Shown here: piece after piece, positions 49,740 through 61,991 of the stretch
Layout of the letters: every line of letters begins with the position of its first letter
How positions within the stretch are numbered: the first letter of the stretch is position 1
DNA from: Medicago truncatula
Taxonomy: Eukaryota > Streptophyta > Magnoliopsida > Fabales > Fabaceae
Reading direction: 5' to 3'
DNA length: 64,000 bases
Assembly: GCF_003473485.1 (NCBI RefSeq)
Contig: NC_053046.1
Coordinates: forward strand, 42,617,832-42,681,831
Made by a program: the position numbers and the translations under genes
The notes under the pieces: generated by a model
Seen by the model: only the letters and a program-made list of their open reading frames with translations
What the model was told of the DNA's origin: nothing
The model's database searches: none

Positions 49740-50669
49740 TCACTACACTAATTTATCTTGAAAGATTTAATACCTCAACTAATTTACAAATTTTCTGTAG
49801 GTAGCTGTGTTGCACATCTTTGTGCATAGGCTAGTTTATCTGGTGATGGCAGTCTGAGTGGGCTGGGAGCATTTTAATGGTCTGCTGCTGAGGGAATATT
49901 TTCTGGTTTGGATTTCTGCTTGGTCTTGTGAGCAAGTTTTGGAACTTCAGCAAGCTTGTTGATTTATTCTACAGTTGATTGATTAGTTTGTTTGGTTGTA
50001 TTTTATTTGTATTTGTATTATTATTGTATGGCTAGTACATATGGTTTTATCTTGGTGATCTAGTTTGATTTGGGTGGCATCTAATCTGTTATTATTATTA
50101 TTTTTGGTACAAACTCGGTTATTTATTTAGCAGTGTATTAAACTTTTTAATTCAGAAAAAGGTAAGGTTATTTCATTTGATTAATGTTGACTACTAGTAT
50201 TATTAAGTATGGAAAGAATTTTGGCGTAAAAAAGGGTCATCATATATCTTGTGCTAATAATAATATTAATCAATGATAAAATTTAAAAAAATTGACAAAT
50301 TTAGTCAATGAAGTTATTTTGGTCCCTACCATATAGATTTGTAATGCAATATTTTTTTAAAGCCAAAAATATGTTAAAAAGACTATTCTAATACTATATG
50401 TAGACACAGAATATGACTTATTATTATTGTTTCTTGAGAGGATTTTCAATAAAGAGAATCTAAATCCATTCAGATGAATGAATCATTATTTTTATGTTGT
50501 ACTCTACATCTTCCAAAAGAAAATAGAAATCATTATTGTTCTATTGCTGTATTAAGAGAATAGAAATCATTATTGTTCTCTACAACTTCCAAAAGAAAAT
50601 TCACTCTTCTACTTCAATCTTTCAACAAACAAAAAAAATCTCTATTCTAGTTTTAAATATCCCTGGCAA
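49740..50669. other. Unassigned stretch, partly less AT-rich
   Basis: 49800-50100 is G/T-rich, with phrases like ggtggcatctaatctg and gtttggttgtattttatt, resembling a 3' UTR or LINE tail, but no ORF or tail structure confirms this. 50460-50600 has a repeated aatagaaatcattattgttct. No gene. Confidence 0.4.
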
Positions 50670-50999
50670 TTTATTGAATTTCATCCAATCTCTTTAGAAT
50701 ATCAATGCAACATTTATTATTATTTTTTTCACTATTATACCTTTATTTATTGAATTTCATCCAACTTAACTATCTATCATAATCTTATTTATTGAATTTC
50801 ATCTAACTTAACTAAAAATCGCACACAAACCTTAGACGACTATTATTTAGAGACAAAGAGAGTAATTGAATATACACGGGGATTACAAAATGCAAGTAAG
50901 TGCTTTTCATCCTCTTCAATAATACCAGCATGTGTGCATGCTGGCAACATATTCACAAACCTAACTTTGTCAGGTGCAACACCAACAATTTTCACCCTA
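50670..50999 (-). pseudogene. Truncated MITE plus PPR-gene fragment 2
   Basis: 50670-50862 matches the right half of the MITE at 49189-49580. 50863-50999 repeats the PPR fragment of 49583-49717 and stops at nearly the same base (caccaacaattttcacccta). Shared breakpoints show these two copies come from one truncated parent. Confidence 0.6.
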
Positions 51000-52639
51000 C
51001 CAAAATTCTTTTATTTATAGTTAACATTTTCATTAAAATATGATGTTAAAAGATAACATTATAACTAATCGAAGCCTTTTTTCCTCAAAAAAGAAAAACT
51101 AATTGAATGATACAGTGCTAAAAAATTACATAGTAATTAATTGAAGCTTTTTTTTCATAAAAATAAGATCATATATGTAAACTTTGTTAAAAGTCCTCCT
51201 ATTATACGAAGTTTGTTGTGAATAAAAATCGGCATTTTTTACATTCTAATGATCGTAATCTTGAGTCTTCATATTTTATATTTAGAGTATGAATAATGTT
51301 AATAAAGTTTCTGCAAAAAAAAATAAAATCAATAGTATATGAAAAAGTGTATGATTTTTTTTTATTTTTTTATAGAAATGATATTTATCAAACCTAGAGA
51401 ATGAGAAAGGTTGATTTCAAAGGTGTAATTCTACTTGTGCTAAAATTATGTGGGTAGTTGTTTAACAAAAATCCCTTAATTTTGTAGTCCTAAAAATATG
51501 TGAGTAGTTAAGATTTTAATTGGCATATGAGGCTAAAAGACAATGAAATAACAAATAATTTGAGCAATTTAAAATATTAGGTTTTAAAGATAAAATATAA
51601 AAAAAAAACCATTAAAAGAACAAAAAAGATATATATATATATAGTGTGTTGAGATAATTATGTTACATAAAAAATAATAAATTTATTGAAATAAATTATG
51701 ATAAAGTAAAATAAAAAAACATTAAAAAAATGGAATTAAAACAAAAGGAACCTAGATTTATAGTTAAAGTTTGAATTGAAATATGATGCTAAAAGATAAA
51801 TAAAAAGAAGTAACAGATAATTTAAGCAATTATAAATATTAGGTTCCAAAAGATAAGATATAACAAAAACAAAACAAAAATATATATAATATATTTAGTT
51901 TGTTGAGATATTTATGCTACATTAAAAACAATGAATAAAAAAATATTTAGAAAATTCAAAAAATGATAAATTTATTTAAATAAAAAACATAATTTTATAA
52001 AAATATTAAAAAATGGACATTGGTGTATTTATATCAAATTAAAATAAATATTATTTAAAAATAAAAGATATTCAAAATAAATTTGAAAGCGACTAAAATA
52101 ATGAATATGAAAGAAAAATTAAACTATTAAAATAAATTATGATAAAATTAAAATATACTTTTAATAATTGTACGAAAAAATTATTATTTAATCAGATAAT
52201 GAACTACATATTTATTGGAAAAATATCAATGTAATTTATATAGTTTGTTGAGAGAGACATATATATGCTAAATAAAAAGAAGAAGAGGATATTTTTGATG
52301 AAAAGAAAGAATTTGTTGGGATATCAATGCAAAATTAAATCTTCACATAAAAATAGAAGATTAATAATTTTTTTAAAAATAAACGTGGAGTCAAAACGTC
52401 ACAAAAAATATCTTTTGATTGATTGACGTCATTAATGGAGTTAAATTTTGTTGCCATAGCTTTTTGAAAGAAAAATAAAAAACAGAATGATGAAATTCAT
52501 GATTTGGTTAGTTGGAAATCAAAATTGAATCAAGTTATTGCAAGCGTGTGTGTGTGTAAACATCAGTAGAAGTCTTTGAGAAGTTTGAAAAGTTGTCTTC
52601 AAAAATACAAAAATAAAAAAACAAAAAGACGAAAACATG

Positions 52640-52689
<50 letters not shown>

Positions 52690-53505
52690 AAGTATATGTA
52701 AGAGAAATAATAGAATTAGAATTGATGTTTGGCAAACCTGAAGAAGGGAAATGGTTAGATGAAAAGAAGGTTTGAAGTTTCCGTTTGTGCTCAAAATATG
52801 TGAATATATGATTAACCAAAATTCATTTATTTATAGTTAACATTTGCATTAAAATATAACGTTAAAAGATAACATTATAACTAATCGAATCCTTTTTTCC
52901 TCAAAAAAGAAAAACTAATTGAATGATACAGTGCTAAAAAATTACGTTGTAATTAATTGAAGCTTCTTTTCCTAAAAATAAGATCATATATGTAAACTTT
53001 GTTAAAAGTCCTCATATTATACGTAGTTTGTTGAGATATTTCTGCTACATAAAATATTAGAAATTCAATAAAAAATTAAATAAAATATTGAGTAGATAAG
53101 ATCAAAAGTTTGTTGAGATATGTATGACAAATAAAATATTAGTTTTAAAAAATAGAAAAAATAATAAAAATATTGAGAATGAACGTGGAATAAAAAAGCT
53201 TACCTTATATATATATATATATATATATATTGATTGATTGATTTGGATTTATCAAAATTACAAAAGTTTTTTTTTTATGACAAGAAAATTACAAATGACA
53301 AAAAAAAAACCTTAATTTTATGTGTGTGTGATTGTTAGGAAAAAATCGGCACTATCCGTTAGATAACTTAGTTTTAGGTACAGTTGAAAATTTATTTTAT
53401 TTTAAGGGTGCTTTAGTCATTTTAGGGTGCAACTACGTTTTATATTAAAGTATAAGAACTAGAAATTTCCTAACCCTAAGTGCTCACTCACTGAAACTTC
53501 CTCAA
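51000..53505. repeat. Very AT-rich array of degenerate repeats with (TA)n tracts
   Basis: 51003-51225 recurs at 52817-53035 (~220 bp). A motif like agtttgttgagatatttatgctacataaaa recurs near 51643, 51898, 52242, 53027 and 53109. Simple (TA)n runs lie at 52641-52687 (about 23 repeats) and 53206-53230. No ORF of note. The last ~100 bases are presumably the promoter and leader of the next gene. Confidence 0.65.
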
Positions 53506-56500
53506 ATGGACAACGACGTCTTTGAGATTCCTCCTCCCCCAACTCACCTCATCGAAAAGAAGAAGAAGAAGAGGAAACATGTAAGTACTTTGTCGTTTCT
53601 TCTGATTTAGTTTTTATGTTTTGATACAAGTCAGCTTTGCTACTAAAAATTGATGAAATTAATTACTGGATTGAAAATTCAAATCAACGATTAACAACTC
53701 TTAGCAACTATATATATCAACTTTGAAATTTTCAATACAAGAAACCCTAATTGACATAGAAATCCCTAATTCTCCCTTTCCAAGACCCTTGCCGCCTTTC
53801 TTTTTCTGCCGTTCACCATATTTCATATTTTGTATTATTTTCATTTGATGAAAACACTCTTATTTAGTTTTTATTTTTTTATTTTTTTCATGTGAAATTC
53901 TGGAATTGAATGCTTGTATTTTACTTTTGTAGGCCGTTTTGCATGATGTGATTGTCATTGACGACGATCACTCAACTGATGAAAAAGTTAGTATAAGTAT
54001 CAAGGGGAAGACTCATCAGGTTAGGTTTATGAAAATTCATGTTTCCAATTGTATTTGATTTCGAAGTACATGGTAGATTTGTTGAAGGATATTCCTTTAG
54101 GCTATGTTTGGATTGATGGAATGTGGTGGAATGGAATGGAATAAATTAAAATTCTATTGTTTGGATATTCATTAAAAGGATGGAATGGAATACAATGAAA
54201 TACATTCCTTCACTTACTCCCATTTTGCTTACCCCCAATTTGGATGGAATGAGATGGAATCTTCAATAAGTTAATTTTTTATTTGCTAAATTACAAAGAT
54301 ATCCTTTTCTTCTTTACATTTTTTTATCAAGCTTGTTTTGTATTTCTTCGATCATTGTCTCTCAATTAGCATATATTTTTTTTTTTTTGAAAGAAGTCTC
54401 TCAATTAGCATGTTCAAATATGAAAATTGCCAACGTGAATTTTCTACCAAAAAAAACACCATTGGTTTTGAATCTAATAGTGATTCATTAATCCAAACAG
54501 CATGCGTCATTATTTATTTCAATTGATCAAAAAAATAAACAGTATCCATCACTTTTTATTTCAAAGAGAAAGATTGCTTCACTTTTTTTTATACTGATTA
54601 ATTGTTGATCATTAGCTTTTCTCCCTTTCAACCTATTATATTCATTTTTTTTTTTACGTCTTCATCTTATTAAATTTTAATTTAAGAACATGTTATACTT
54701 TTTATTTTTTTAGTAATTTAATTTAACACCGTTTATATAAATTATAAAATTTTGGTTATTTTCGTTCAAAATAACATGTGTTTTTGGTGAATATGATAAC
54801 ATGTTTTAACTTTATATAACAATGTTTTTGATAGAAGGATAAAAATAGAATAAATAACTTATAATTCATTCCGTTCCGTTCACTTTCTAAACAATGGAAT
54901 GAATAATTTGTTCCGTTCCATCGTAAAATATCCAAACAATGAAATGGAATAATTGTTCCGCTCCATTCTATTCCGCTTCTTTCTGTTCCATTCCGCTCCA
55001 TTCCACTCGTTTTGATGTATCCAAACAAAGCCTTAGGGTGTAAGTTGGTTTTTGGAGTGTTAGGTTATATTTTGATATATATTTTTTATATTTTAAAAGA
55101 ATTAAAAGAACATAATATTATAAGATCATGCATAAATGATGTCGTTTAAATATTTTTGGAATGTCAAATATATATTAATATATATATATGGTATTATATG
55201 ATCATGCATAAACGTTGTTCTTTCAATTTTTTGTCAAATATATATATATATATATATATATAGACTTAGTCCTTCAAAATCTTCCAAATTTAACTTGAAA
55301 ACACACCCGAAGTTAGTGTCTTTGTTTAATTATTAAAACACAAATACAAAAATAACTTGTTGTATTTTAATATTTATATTTATATTGAGTAAAATGGGAT
55401 GCGTAGACCGACAAATCATGAACACCAACTGTTAAAATGTATTTGAACAGCTGTCTAAGTTTGTTTGTAAGCACCTCTTGTGCAATAAGATAACAAAAAA
55501 TATGATGGAGGAAAGACGATCTTACCATAGTTTTTGTTGTTCGGTCTGGAAGTTGCTCCATTGCATTGGGGTACGATACGGATACTGATACGAAAATACG
55601 GCAATTTTAAAAAAAGTAAGGTACGGGTACGTCAATAAAATATAACATGAAAGAAAGTTAAATTCTTCAATTCACGACAAAAAAATCACAATAGAAGTTT
55701 ACAAAGTCAAAATTTAAAGTTGGTTACAATAACAAAGAAACTCAAGCGCACAAATAATATTAAATTGTCATATTAATATAAAGGAGAGTGCCATAGATTT
55801 CATTCAGAGTACAATAATGAGGAAAATTGAAGTGCCACCAATACCGTACGCGTACCCGGTACGGGTACTTCATCATTTTACAAGTACACATGCTTTAGAG
55901 TACTCAAGCATATAATTCTCTGTTCTTTTCTCGTCTATGCTTTCCGAGTATTTCTAAAACTTATCCTTTTTTTGGTTCTGTTCTGTATCATATATGTTTA
56001 TATTTTACCTTTGCAGGTCATTTTCCATGATGTTATTGACCTCGAGAATGACGACAATTCTGAAGGTTTAATTGCTGAAAAAGTTAGTAAAAGTAACACG
56101 GGAAAGGTAATTGAATCCATTAATTAAGGTTTAGTTCATATAAGACTTTATTAGTTGTATCTTGCGCCATAAGTCACACACTTTGTATTCTAACGTGACT
56201 TAAGTTAACGTGACTTAAGTCACGCTAAGTATAACACCTACGTGACTTATAAGTCACATGGGGTATTTTGGAAGTTTGGTTGGGAGTGAGCCATTTTTGA
56301 TGTGAGAAGAGCAATTTTCTAGCTCTTTTGTATCCTCACACTTCTCCAACCATACTCATAACCCCCATTTTTAACATTCTAACGATTGCCTTGATATTGC
56401 TTGGATGTGCTTTATTACACAAGGAAATTAGCAGTAGCAGTCCATACCATGCAAATATAAAAGATGGAATTACGAGTAAATCCCGTAGTTGTAAGCAATT

Positions 56501-59500
56501 TGGTATTGCCAATGATGCTTCGGGCCATCACTTTTTTCACAAAACCTCACATATGAAGCAGGCAACTTTTATTTTTTATTTTTGATACCTTTACATAAAG
56601 TCTTTTTCTGTTCTTACTTTAATTATACGGGTTTATAATGAATTTATTTCCTGAACAGCATCCTGAAAATTGTACTGAAGAAATCCCAAAACAACTGAAA
56701 ATTTTGAAGGAATATATGCCGAGTGAGTCAGTTTTATGTCCTGTTATAACTTTTGAGTTGATCTTTGAGTTACTTTTTATCATTCTATGTTTAGGACACA
56801 GTCACATAATTCGTGTTGGTATGGGTTTGCGGTACGCAACATAAGATGAATTCGGTAGGTATGTGGGTATAAAGATTAGGTATGCGTCGGTTCGTAGTAC
56901 TAGTACTATTTAATTAAGTATAATAAGCTATCTTAATATTGCAAACAAGTAGAAGGATTATAGTAGCAAGCTGTAATTAATAAAACGGTGCCAACTTTCC
57001 AAAAACTTTCTTTTATATCTACTTTGCTTTCGCTTTTTTTTTTTCTTCCCGTTTTTATCACTCTTATTGTGCAAGAGACACTCTCTTTCTCTTAGCTTCA
57101 AAAAGGTTATCCTGCAAACTTTATTTGGTCCTTGAAGAATTCCCTTTCTCTTTTATCTGCAACTCAACCTTTTCTTCTTCTTTATTCGACCATCACTCAC
57201 ATGTCTCAGTTTGCCAGTTTCAACGAATTGAGGGTGGGGGGTTGCGATCAAATTAACAGTACTACCACAAACAAGTACGCAAGTACTGATTCACGGTTCA
57301 CATCATGTTAAGCGAATTATGTGACTATGGTTTAGGATTGTTATTTTGGTTTTGCTCTGGATGGATTGTTTATAATAACTAATCAATCATTAATAGCATG
57401 TATTTTTGGAAAAACAATAGATTGGATCATATAACCATGTTTAGAAATATTTTATATATTTTTATACTAATATTTAATTTTTTTCCCTCTCAGACATCTA
57501 TGAGCAGAATTATCCTCCTCTGCATCCTAAAGATTGTACTGAAGAAATCCTCCAAAAACGGCGGAACACTCTGAAGAAATATATGCCGAGTGAGTTAGTT
57601 TTGTGTCCTATTATAACTTTTGAGTTGATCTTGGAGTTACTTTTTATCATTTTATGTTTAGGACACAATCACATAATTCGTGTTGGTACGGGTTTGCAGT
57701 ACGCAACATAAGATGAATTCGGTAGGTATGTGGGTATAGAGATTAGGCATGCGTCAGTTCATAGTGCTAGTACTATTTAATTAAGTATAGTGAGCTATCT
57801 TAATATTGCAAACAAGTAGAATGATTATAGTTACAAACTGTAATTAATAAACTGGTGCCCACTTTCCAAAAACAGTTTTTTATTTTTTATATCCACTTTG
57901 CTTTCGATTTCTTTTTCTTACTTTCTCGTTTTTATCACTCTTATTGTGTGCAAGAAACACTCTCTTTCTCTAAGCTTCAAAAAGGTTATCCTACAAACTT
58001 TATTTGCTCATTGAAGAATTCTCTTTCTCTTTTATCTCCAACCCGTCTTCATTTTTCTTCAATCTTCAATCACTTGTCTAAATTCGCCAGTTTCTACGAA
58101 TTAAGGGTGGGGGGTTGCGAACAAATTAACAGAACTACCACAAACAAGTACGCAAGTACTGATTCACGGTTGACATCATGTTAAGCGAATTATATGACTA
58201 TGGTTTAGGATTGTTATTTTGGTTTTGCTCTGAATGGATTGTTTATAATAACTAATCAATCATTAATAGCATGTATTTTTGAAAAAACAATAGATTGGAT
58301 CATATAACCATGTTTAGAAATATTTTATTTATTTTTATACAAATATTTAATTTTTTTTCCTCTCAGACATCTATGAGCAGAATTATCCTCCTCTGCATCC
58401 TAAATATTGTACTGAAGAAATCCTCCAAAAACGGCGGAACACTCTGAAGAAATATATGCCGAGTGAGTTAGTTTTGTGTCCTATTATAACTTTTGAGTTG
58501 ATCTTTGAGTTACTTTTTATCATTCTATGTTTAGGACACAATCACATAATTCGCGTTGGTACGGGTTTGCAGTACGCAACATAAGATGAATTCGGTAGGC
58601 ATGTGGGTATAGAGATTAGGCATGCGTCAGTTCATAGTGCTAGTACTATTTAATTAAGTATAGTGAGCTATCTTAATATTGCAAGGATTAAAGTTACAAA
58701 CTATAATTAATAAATTGGTGCCCATTTTCTAAAAACAGTTTTTTATTTTTTATATCCACTTTGCTTTCGATTTCTTTTTTTTACTTTCTCGTTTTTATCA
58801 CTCTTATTGTGTGCAAGAGACACTCCCTTTCTCTAAACTTCAAAAAGGTTATCCTGCAAACTTTATTTGCTCCTTGAAGAATTCTCTTTCTCTTTTATCC
58901 CCAACTCAACCTCTTCTTCATTTTTCTTCAATCTTCACTCACTTGTCTAAATTCGCCAGTTTCTTCGAATTAAGGGTGGGGGGTTGCGAACAAATTAACA
59001 GAACTACCACAAACAAGTACGCAAGTACTGATTCACGGTTCACATCATGTTAAGCGAATTATGTGACTATGGTTTAGGATTGTTATTTTGGTTTTGCTAT
59101 GGATGGATTGTTTATAATAACTAATCAATCATTAATAGCATGTATTTTTGGAAAAACAATAGATTGGATCATATAACCATGTTTAGAAATATTTTATATA
59201 TTTTTATACTAATATTTAATTTTTTTTCCTCTCAGACATCTATGAGCAGAATTATCCTCCTCTGCATCCTAAAGATTGTACTGAAGAAATCCTCCAAAAA
59301 CGGCGGAACACTCTGAAGAAATATATGCCGAGTGAGTTAGTTTTGTGTCCTATTATAACTTTTGAGTTGATCTTTGAGTTACTTTTTATCATTCTATGTT
59401 TAGGACACAATCCCATAATTCGCGTTGGTACGGGTTTGCAGTACGCAACATAAGATGAATTCGGTAGGTATGTGGGTATAGAGATTAGGCATGCGTCAGT

Positions 59501-60981
59501 TTATAGTGCTAGTACTATTTAATTAAGTATAGTGAGCTATCTTAATATTGCAAACAAGTAGAAGGATTATAGTTACCAAAACAGTTTTTTATTTTTTATA
59601 TCCACTTTGCTTTCGATTTCTTTTTTTTACTTTCTCGTTTTTATCACTTTTATTGTGTGCAAGAAACACTCTCTTTCTCTAAGCTTCAAAAAGGTTATCC
59701 TGCAAACTTTATTTGCTCATTGAAGAATTCTCTTTCTCTTTTATCTCCAACTCTTCTTCATTTTTCTTCAATCTTCAATCACTTGTCTAAATTCGCCAGT
59801 TTCTACGAATTAAGGGTGGGGGGGTTGCGAACAAATTAACAGAACTACCACAAACAAGTACGCAAGTACTGATTCACGGTTGACATCATGTTAAGCGAAT
59901 TATGTGACTATGGTTTAGGATTGTTATTTTGGTTTTGCTCTGGATGAATTGTTTATAATAACTAATCAATCATTAATAGCATGTATTTTTGGAAAAACAA
60001 TAGATTGGATCATATAATCATGTTTAGAAATATTTTATATATTTTTATACTAATATTTAATTTTTTTTCCTCTCAGACATCTATGAGCAGAATTATCCTC
60101 CTCTGCATCCTAAATATTGTACTGAAGAAATCCTCCAAAAACGGCGGAACACTCTGAAGAAATATATGCCGAGTGAGTTAGTTTTGTGTCCTATTATAAC
60201 TTTTGAGTTGATCTTTGAGTTACTTTTTATCATTCAATGTTTAGGACACAATCACATAATTCGCGTTGGTACGGGTTTGCAGTATGCAACATAAGATGAA
60301 TTCGGTAGGCATGTGGGTATAGAGATTAGGCATGCGTCAGTTCATAGTGCTAGTACTATTTAATTAAGTATAGTGAGCTATCTTAATATTGCAAGGATTA
60401 AAGTTACAAACTGTAATTAATAAACTGGTGCCCACTTTCCAAAAACTTTTTTTTTATTTCTTATATCCACTTTACTTTTGCTTTTTTTTCCTCGTTTTTA
60501 TCACTCTTATTACGCAAGAAACACTCTCTTTCTCTAAGCTTCAAAAAGGGTATCATGCAAACTTTATTTGCTCCTTGAAGAATTCTCTTTCTCTTTTATC
60601 TCCAACTCAACCTCTTTTTCATTTTTCTTCAATCATCACTCACTTGTCTAAATTCGTCAGTTTCTACGAATTAAGGGTGGGGGGTTGCGAACAAATTAGC
60701 AGAAGTACCACAAAAAAGTACACAAGTACCGATTCGCGATTCACATCATGTTAAGAGAATTATGTTACCATGGTTTAGGATAGTTATTTTGATTGTGTTA
60801 TGGAAGGATTATTTATAATAGCATGTATTTTTGGAAAAATAGTAGATTGGATCATATAACCATGTTTAAAAATTATTTATATATTTTAATACTGATATTA
60901 TATTTTTTCTTTCTCTCAGACATCTATGAGCAGAATGTTCCTCCTGTACTTCCTAAAGACTGGACTAAAGGAATCCAATAA
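53506..60981 (+). CDS. Tandem-exon gene encoding a 32-aa repeat protein; function unknown (N-terminus resembles plant UBC25/26-type E2 proteins)
   Basis: Nine exons join in one frame: 53506-53580, 53933-54019, 56017-56106, 56659-56722, 57494-57589, 58367-58462, 59236-59331, 60077-60172 and 60920-60981 (253 aa). N-terminal exons give MDNDVFEIPPPP, a basic EKKKKKRKH patch, then two related acidic modules, VLHDVIVIDDD and VIFHDVIDLENDD. These recall N-termini of plant BIRC6-like E2 enzymes, but no UBC domain follows, so that link is an inference. Exon 4 ends LKEYMP. Exons 5-8 are near-identical 96-nt phase-1/1 exons, each adding IYEQNYPPLHP, then CTEEILQKRRNTLKKYMP. Exon 9 is a diverged copy with TAA at 60979. 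All acceptors (CTCAG) and donors (GTGAGT) are kept. A transcribed gene, a truncated relic and a noncoding locus are all possible. Confidence 0.5.
54100..55032. mobile_element. PIF/Harbinger-like MITE, 933 bp, in intron 2
   Basis: The left end GGCTATGTTTGGAT and the right end ATCCAAACAAAGCC are inverted with one or two mismatches and flanked by TTA (54097-54099 and 55033-55035). Subterminal regions carry many GGAATGGAATGG words and complements. The minus-strand ORF at 54756-55028 is a by-product of these repeats. Confidence 0.75.
55239..55261. repeat. (TA)n microsatellite with duplicated flank
   Basis: A run of about 11 TA units. The stretch before it contains two diverged copies of a ~70-90-bp unit (gatcatgcataaa, ttttgtcaaatatata) at about 55125-55180 and 55200-55245. 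Farther on, 55567-55885 is a gtacgggtacg-rich repeat like that at 42725-43310. Confidence 0.6.
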
Positions 60982-61803
60982 GAATGGAAGACTTTGAAGG
61001 ATTATATGAAGGGTGAGTTAGTTTTGTGTCCTATTACAACTTTTGAGTTGGTCTTTGAGTTAGCTTTTACCATTCTATGTTTAGGACACAGTCACATAAT
61101 TCACGTCGGTACATGTTTATGGTACGTAACTTTAGAAGAATTTGGTAAGTATAAGGGTATAGAGCTTAGATATATGTCAGTTCGTAGTACTAGTACTATT
61201 TAATTAAGTATTGTAAGCTATCTTTTTGAACAAAGTATTGTAAGTTATCTTAATATTACAAACAAGTAGAAGGATTATAGTTGCAAATTCTAATTAACAA
61301 ACTGATGCCAATTTCCAAAACATTTATTTATATCCACTTTGGTTTCATTTTTCTTTTTTGTCACTCTTATTGTGCAAGAGAGACTCTCTTTCTCTAAGCT
61401 TCAAAAAGGTTATCCTGCAAAATCTATTTGCTCCTTGGAGAATTTCTTTTCTCTTTTATCTCCAACTCAACCTCTTCTTATTTCTTCGATCTTCACTCAT
61501 TTGTCTCAATTTGCTGGTTGTCAGTTTCTACGAATTATAGGGGGGTTCGCGAACAAATTAGCAGAAGTACCACATACAAATACGCAAGTAGCGATTCACA
61601 GTTTACATCATGTTAAGAGAATTATGTGACCGTGGTTTAGGATTGTTATTTTGATTGTGCTCTGAAAGGATTATTTATAATAACTAACCAATCACCGATG
61701 CATGTATTTTTGGAAACAACAATAGATTATATCATCATATAACCATGTTAAGAAATAGTTTATATATTTTTTTATGTTGATATTCATTTTTTTTTTCTTT
61801 CAG
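56659..61803 (+). repeat. Array of ~0.84-0.88-kb tandem units, each with one exon
   Basis: Unit starts, taken at the exon acceptor: 56659 (diverged left unit), 57494, 58367, 59236, 60077, 60920, with a more diverged exon at 61804. Periods from 57494 on: 873, 869, 841, 843 and 884 bases. Every unit has the exon, a tttgagttgatctttgag segment, a CT-rich segment (ctctttctc, caaaaaggttatcctgcaaa), a ggggggttgcga segment and a T-rich run before the next acceptor. The central units (57494-60920) are nearly identical, so recently amplified; the outer units are older. Confidence 0.88.
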
Positions 61804-61991
61804 AAATCGTTGAGCATAATTTCCCTCCTCCACACTATAATATCTTTCCTCTTCAGCGTAATTTGGAGAAACAACAATATTATTTGGTAAAAGGCTGCTA
61901 TGCCTTTGTTTTCTATCCTAGGTCAAGAAACAATTATTTATTTATTTATTTATTATATTATGCTATGCTTGTTAATGAACAAATGAAATGA
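61804..61991 (+). other. Diverged terminal exon of the tandem array (possible alternative 3' end)
   Basis: After TTTCAG, 61804 opens in the same phase as the repeat exons: EIVEHNFPPPHYN, then LQRNLEKQQYYL. This is recognisably related to IYEQNYPPLHP and ILQKRRNTLKKYM. The frame either splices at GTAAAAG (61887) or runs on to TGA at 61989-61991. It can be reached only if the stop-containing exon at 60920 is skipped. Confidence 0.5.

Noticed and set aside
54756-55028. Minus-strand frame rich in RNGTERSG
   Set aside because: It is the translation of GGAATG-type subterminal repeats of a MITE.
56328-56585. Possible extra exon (ANIKDGITSKSRSCKQFGIANDASG) before the tandem array
   Set aside because: Open frame with candidate acceptors, but including it is not needed for phase and no donor fits well; left out without transcript evidence.
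57855-61629. Recurring ~80-110-codon frames (LSFSKLQKGYPANFICSLKN...) in each tandem unit
   Set aside because: They lie in the introns between repeat exons, most lack an ATG, the left unit has a stop and the right unit is frame-shifted. They recur only because the units were duplicated.
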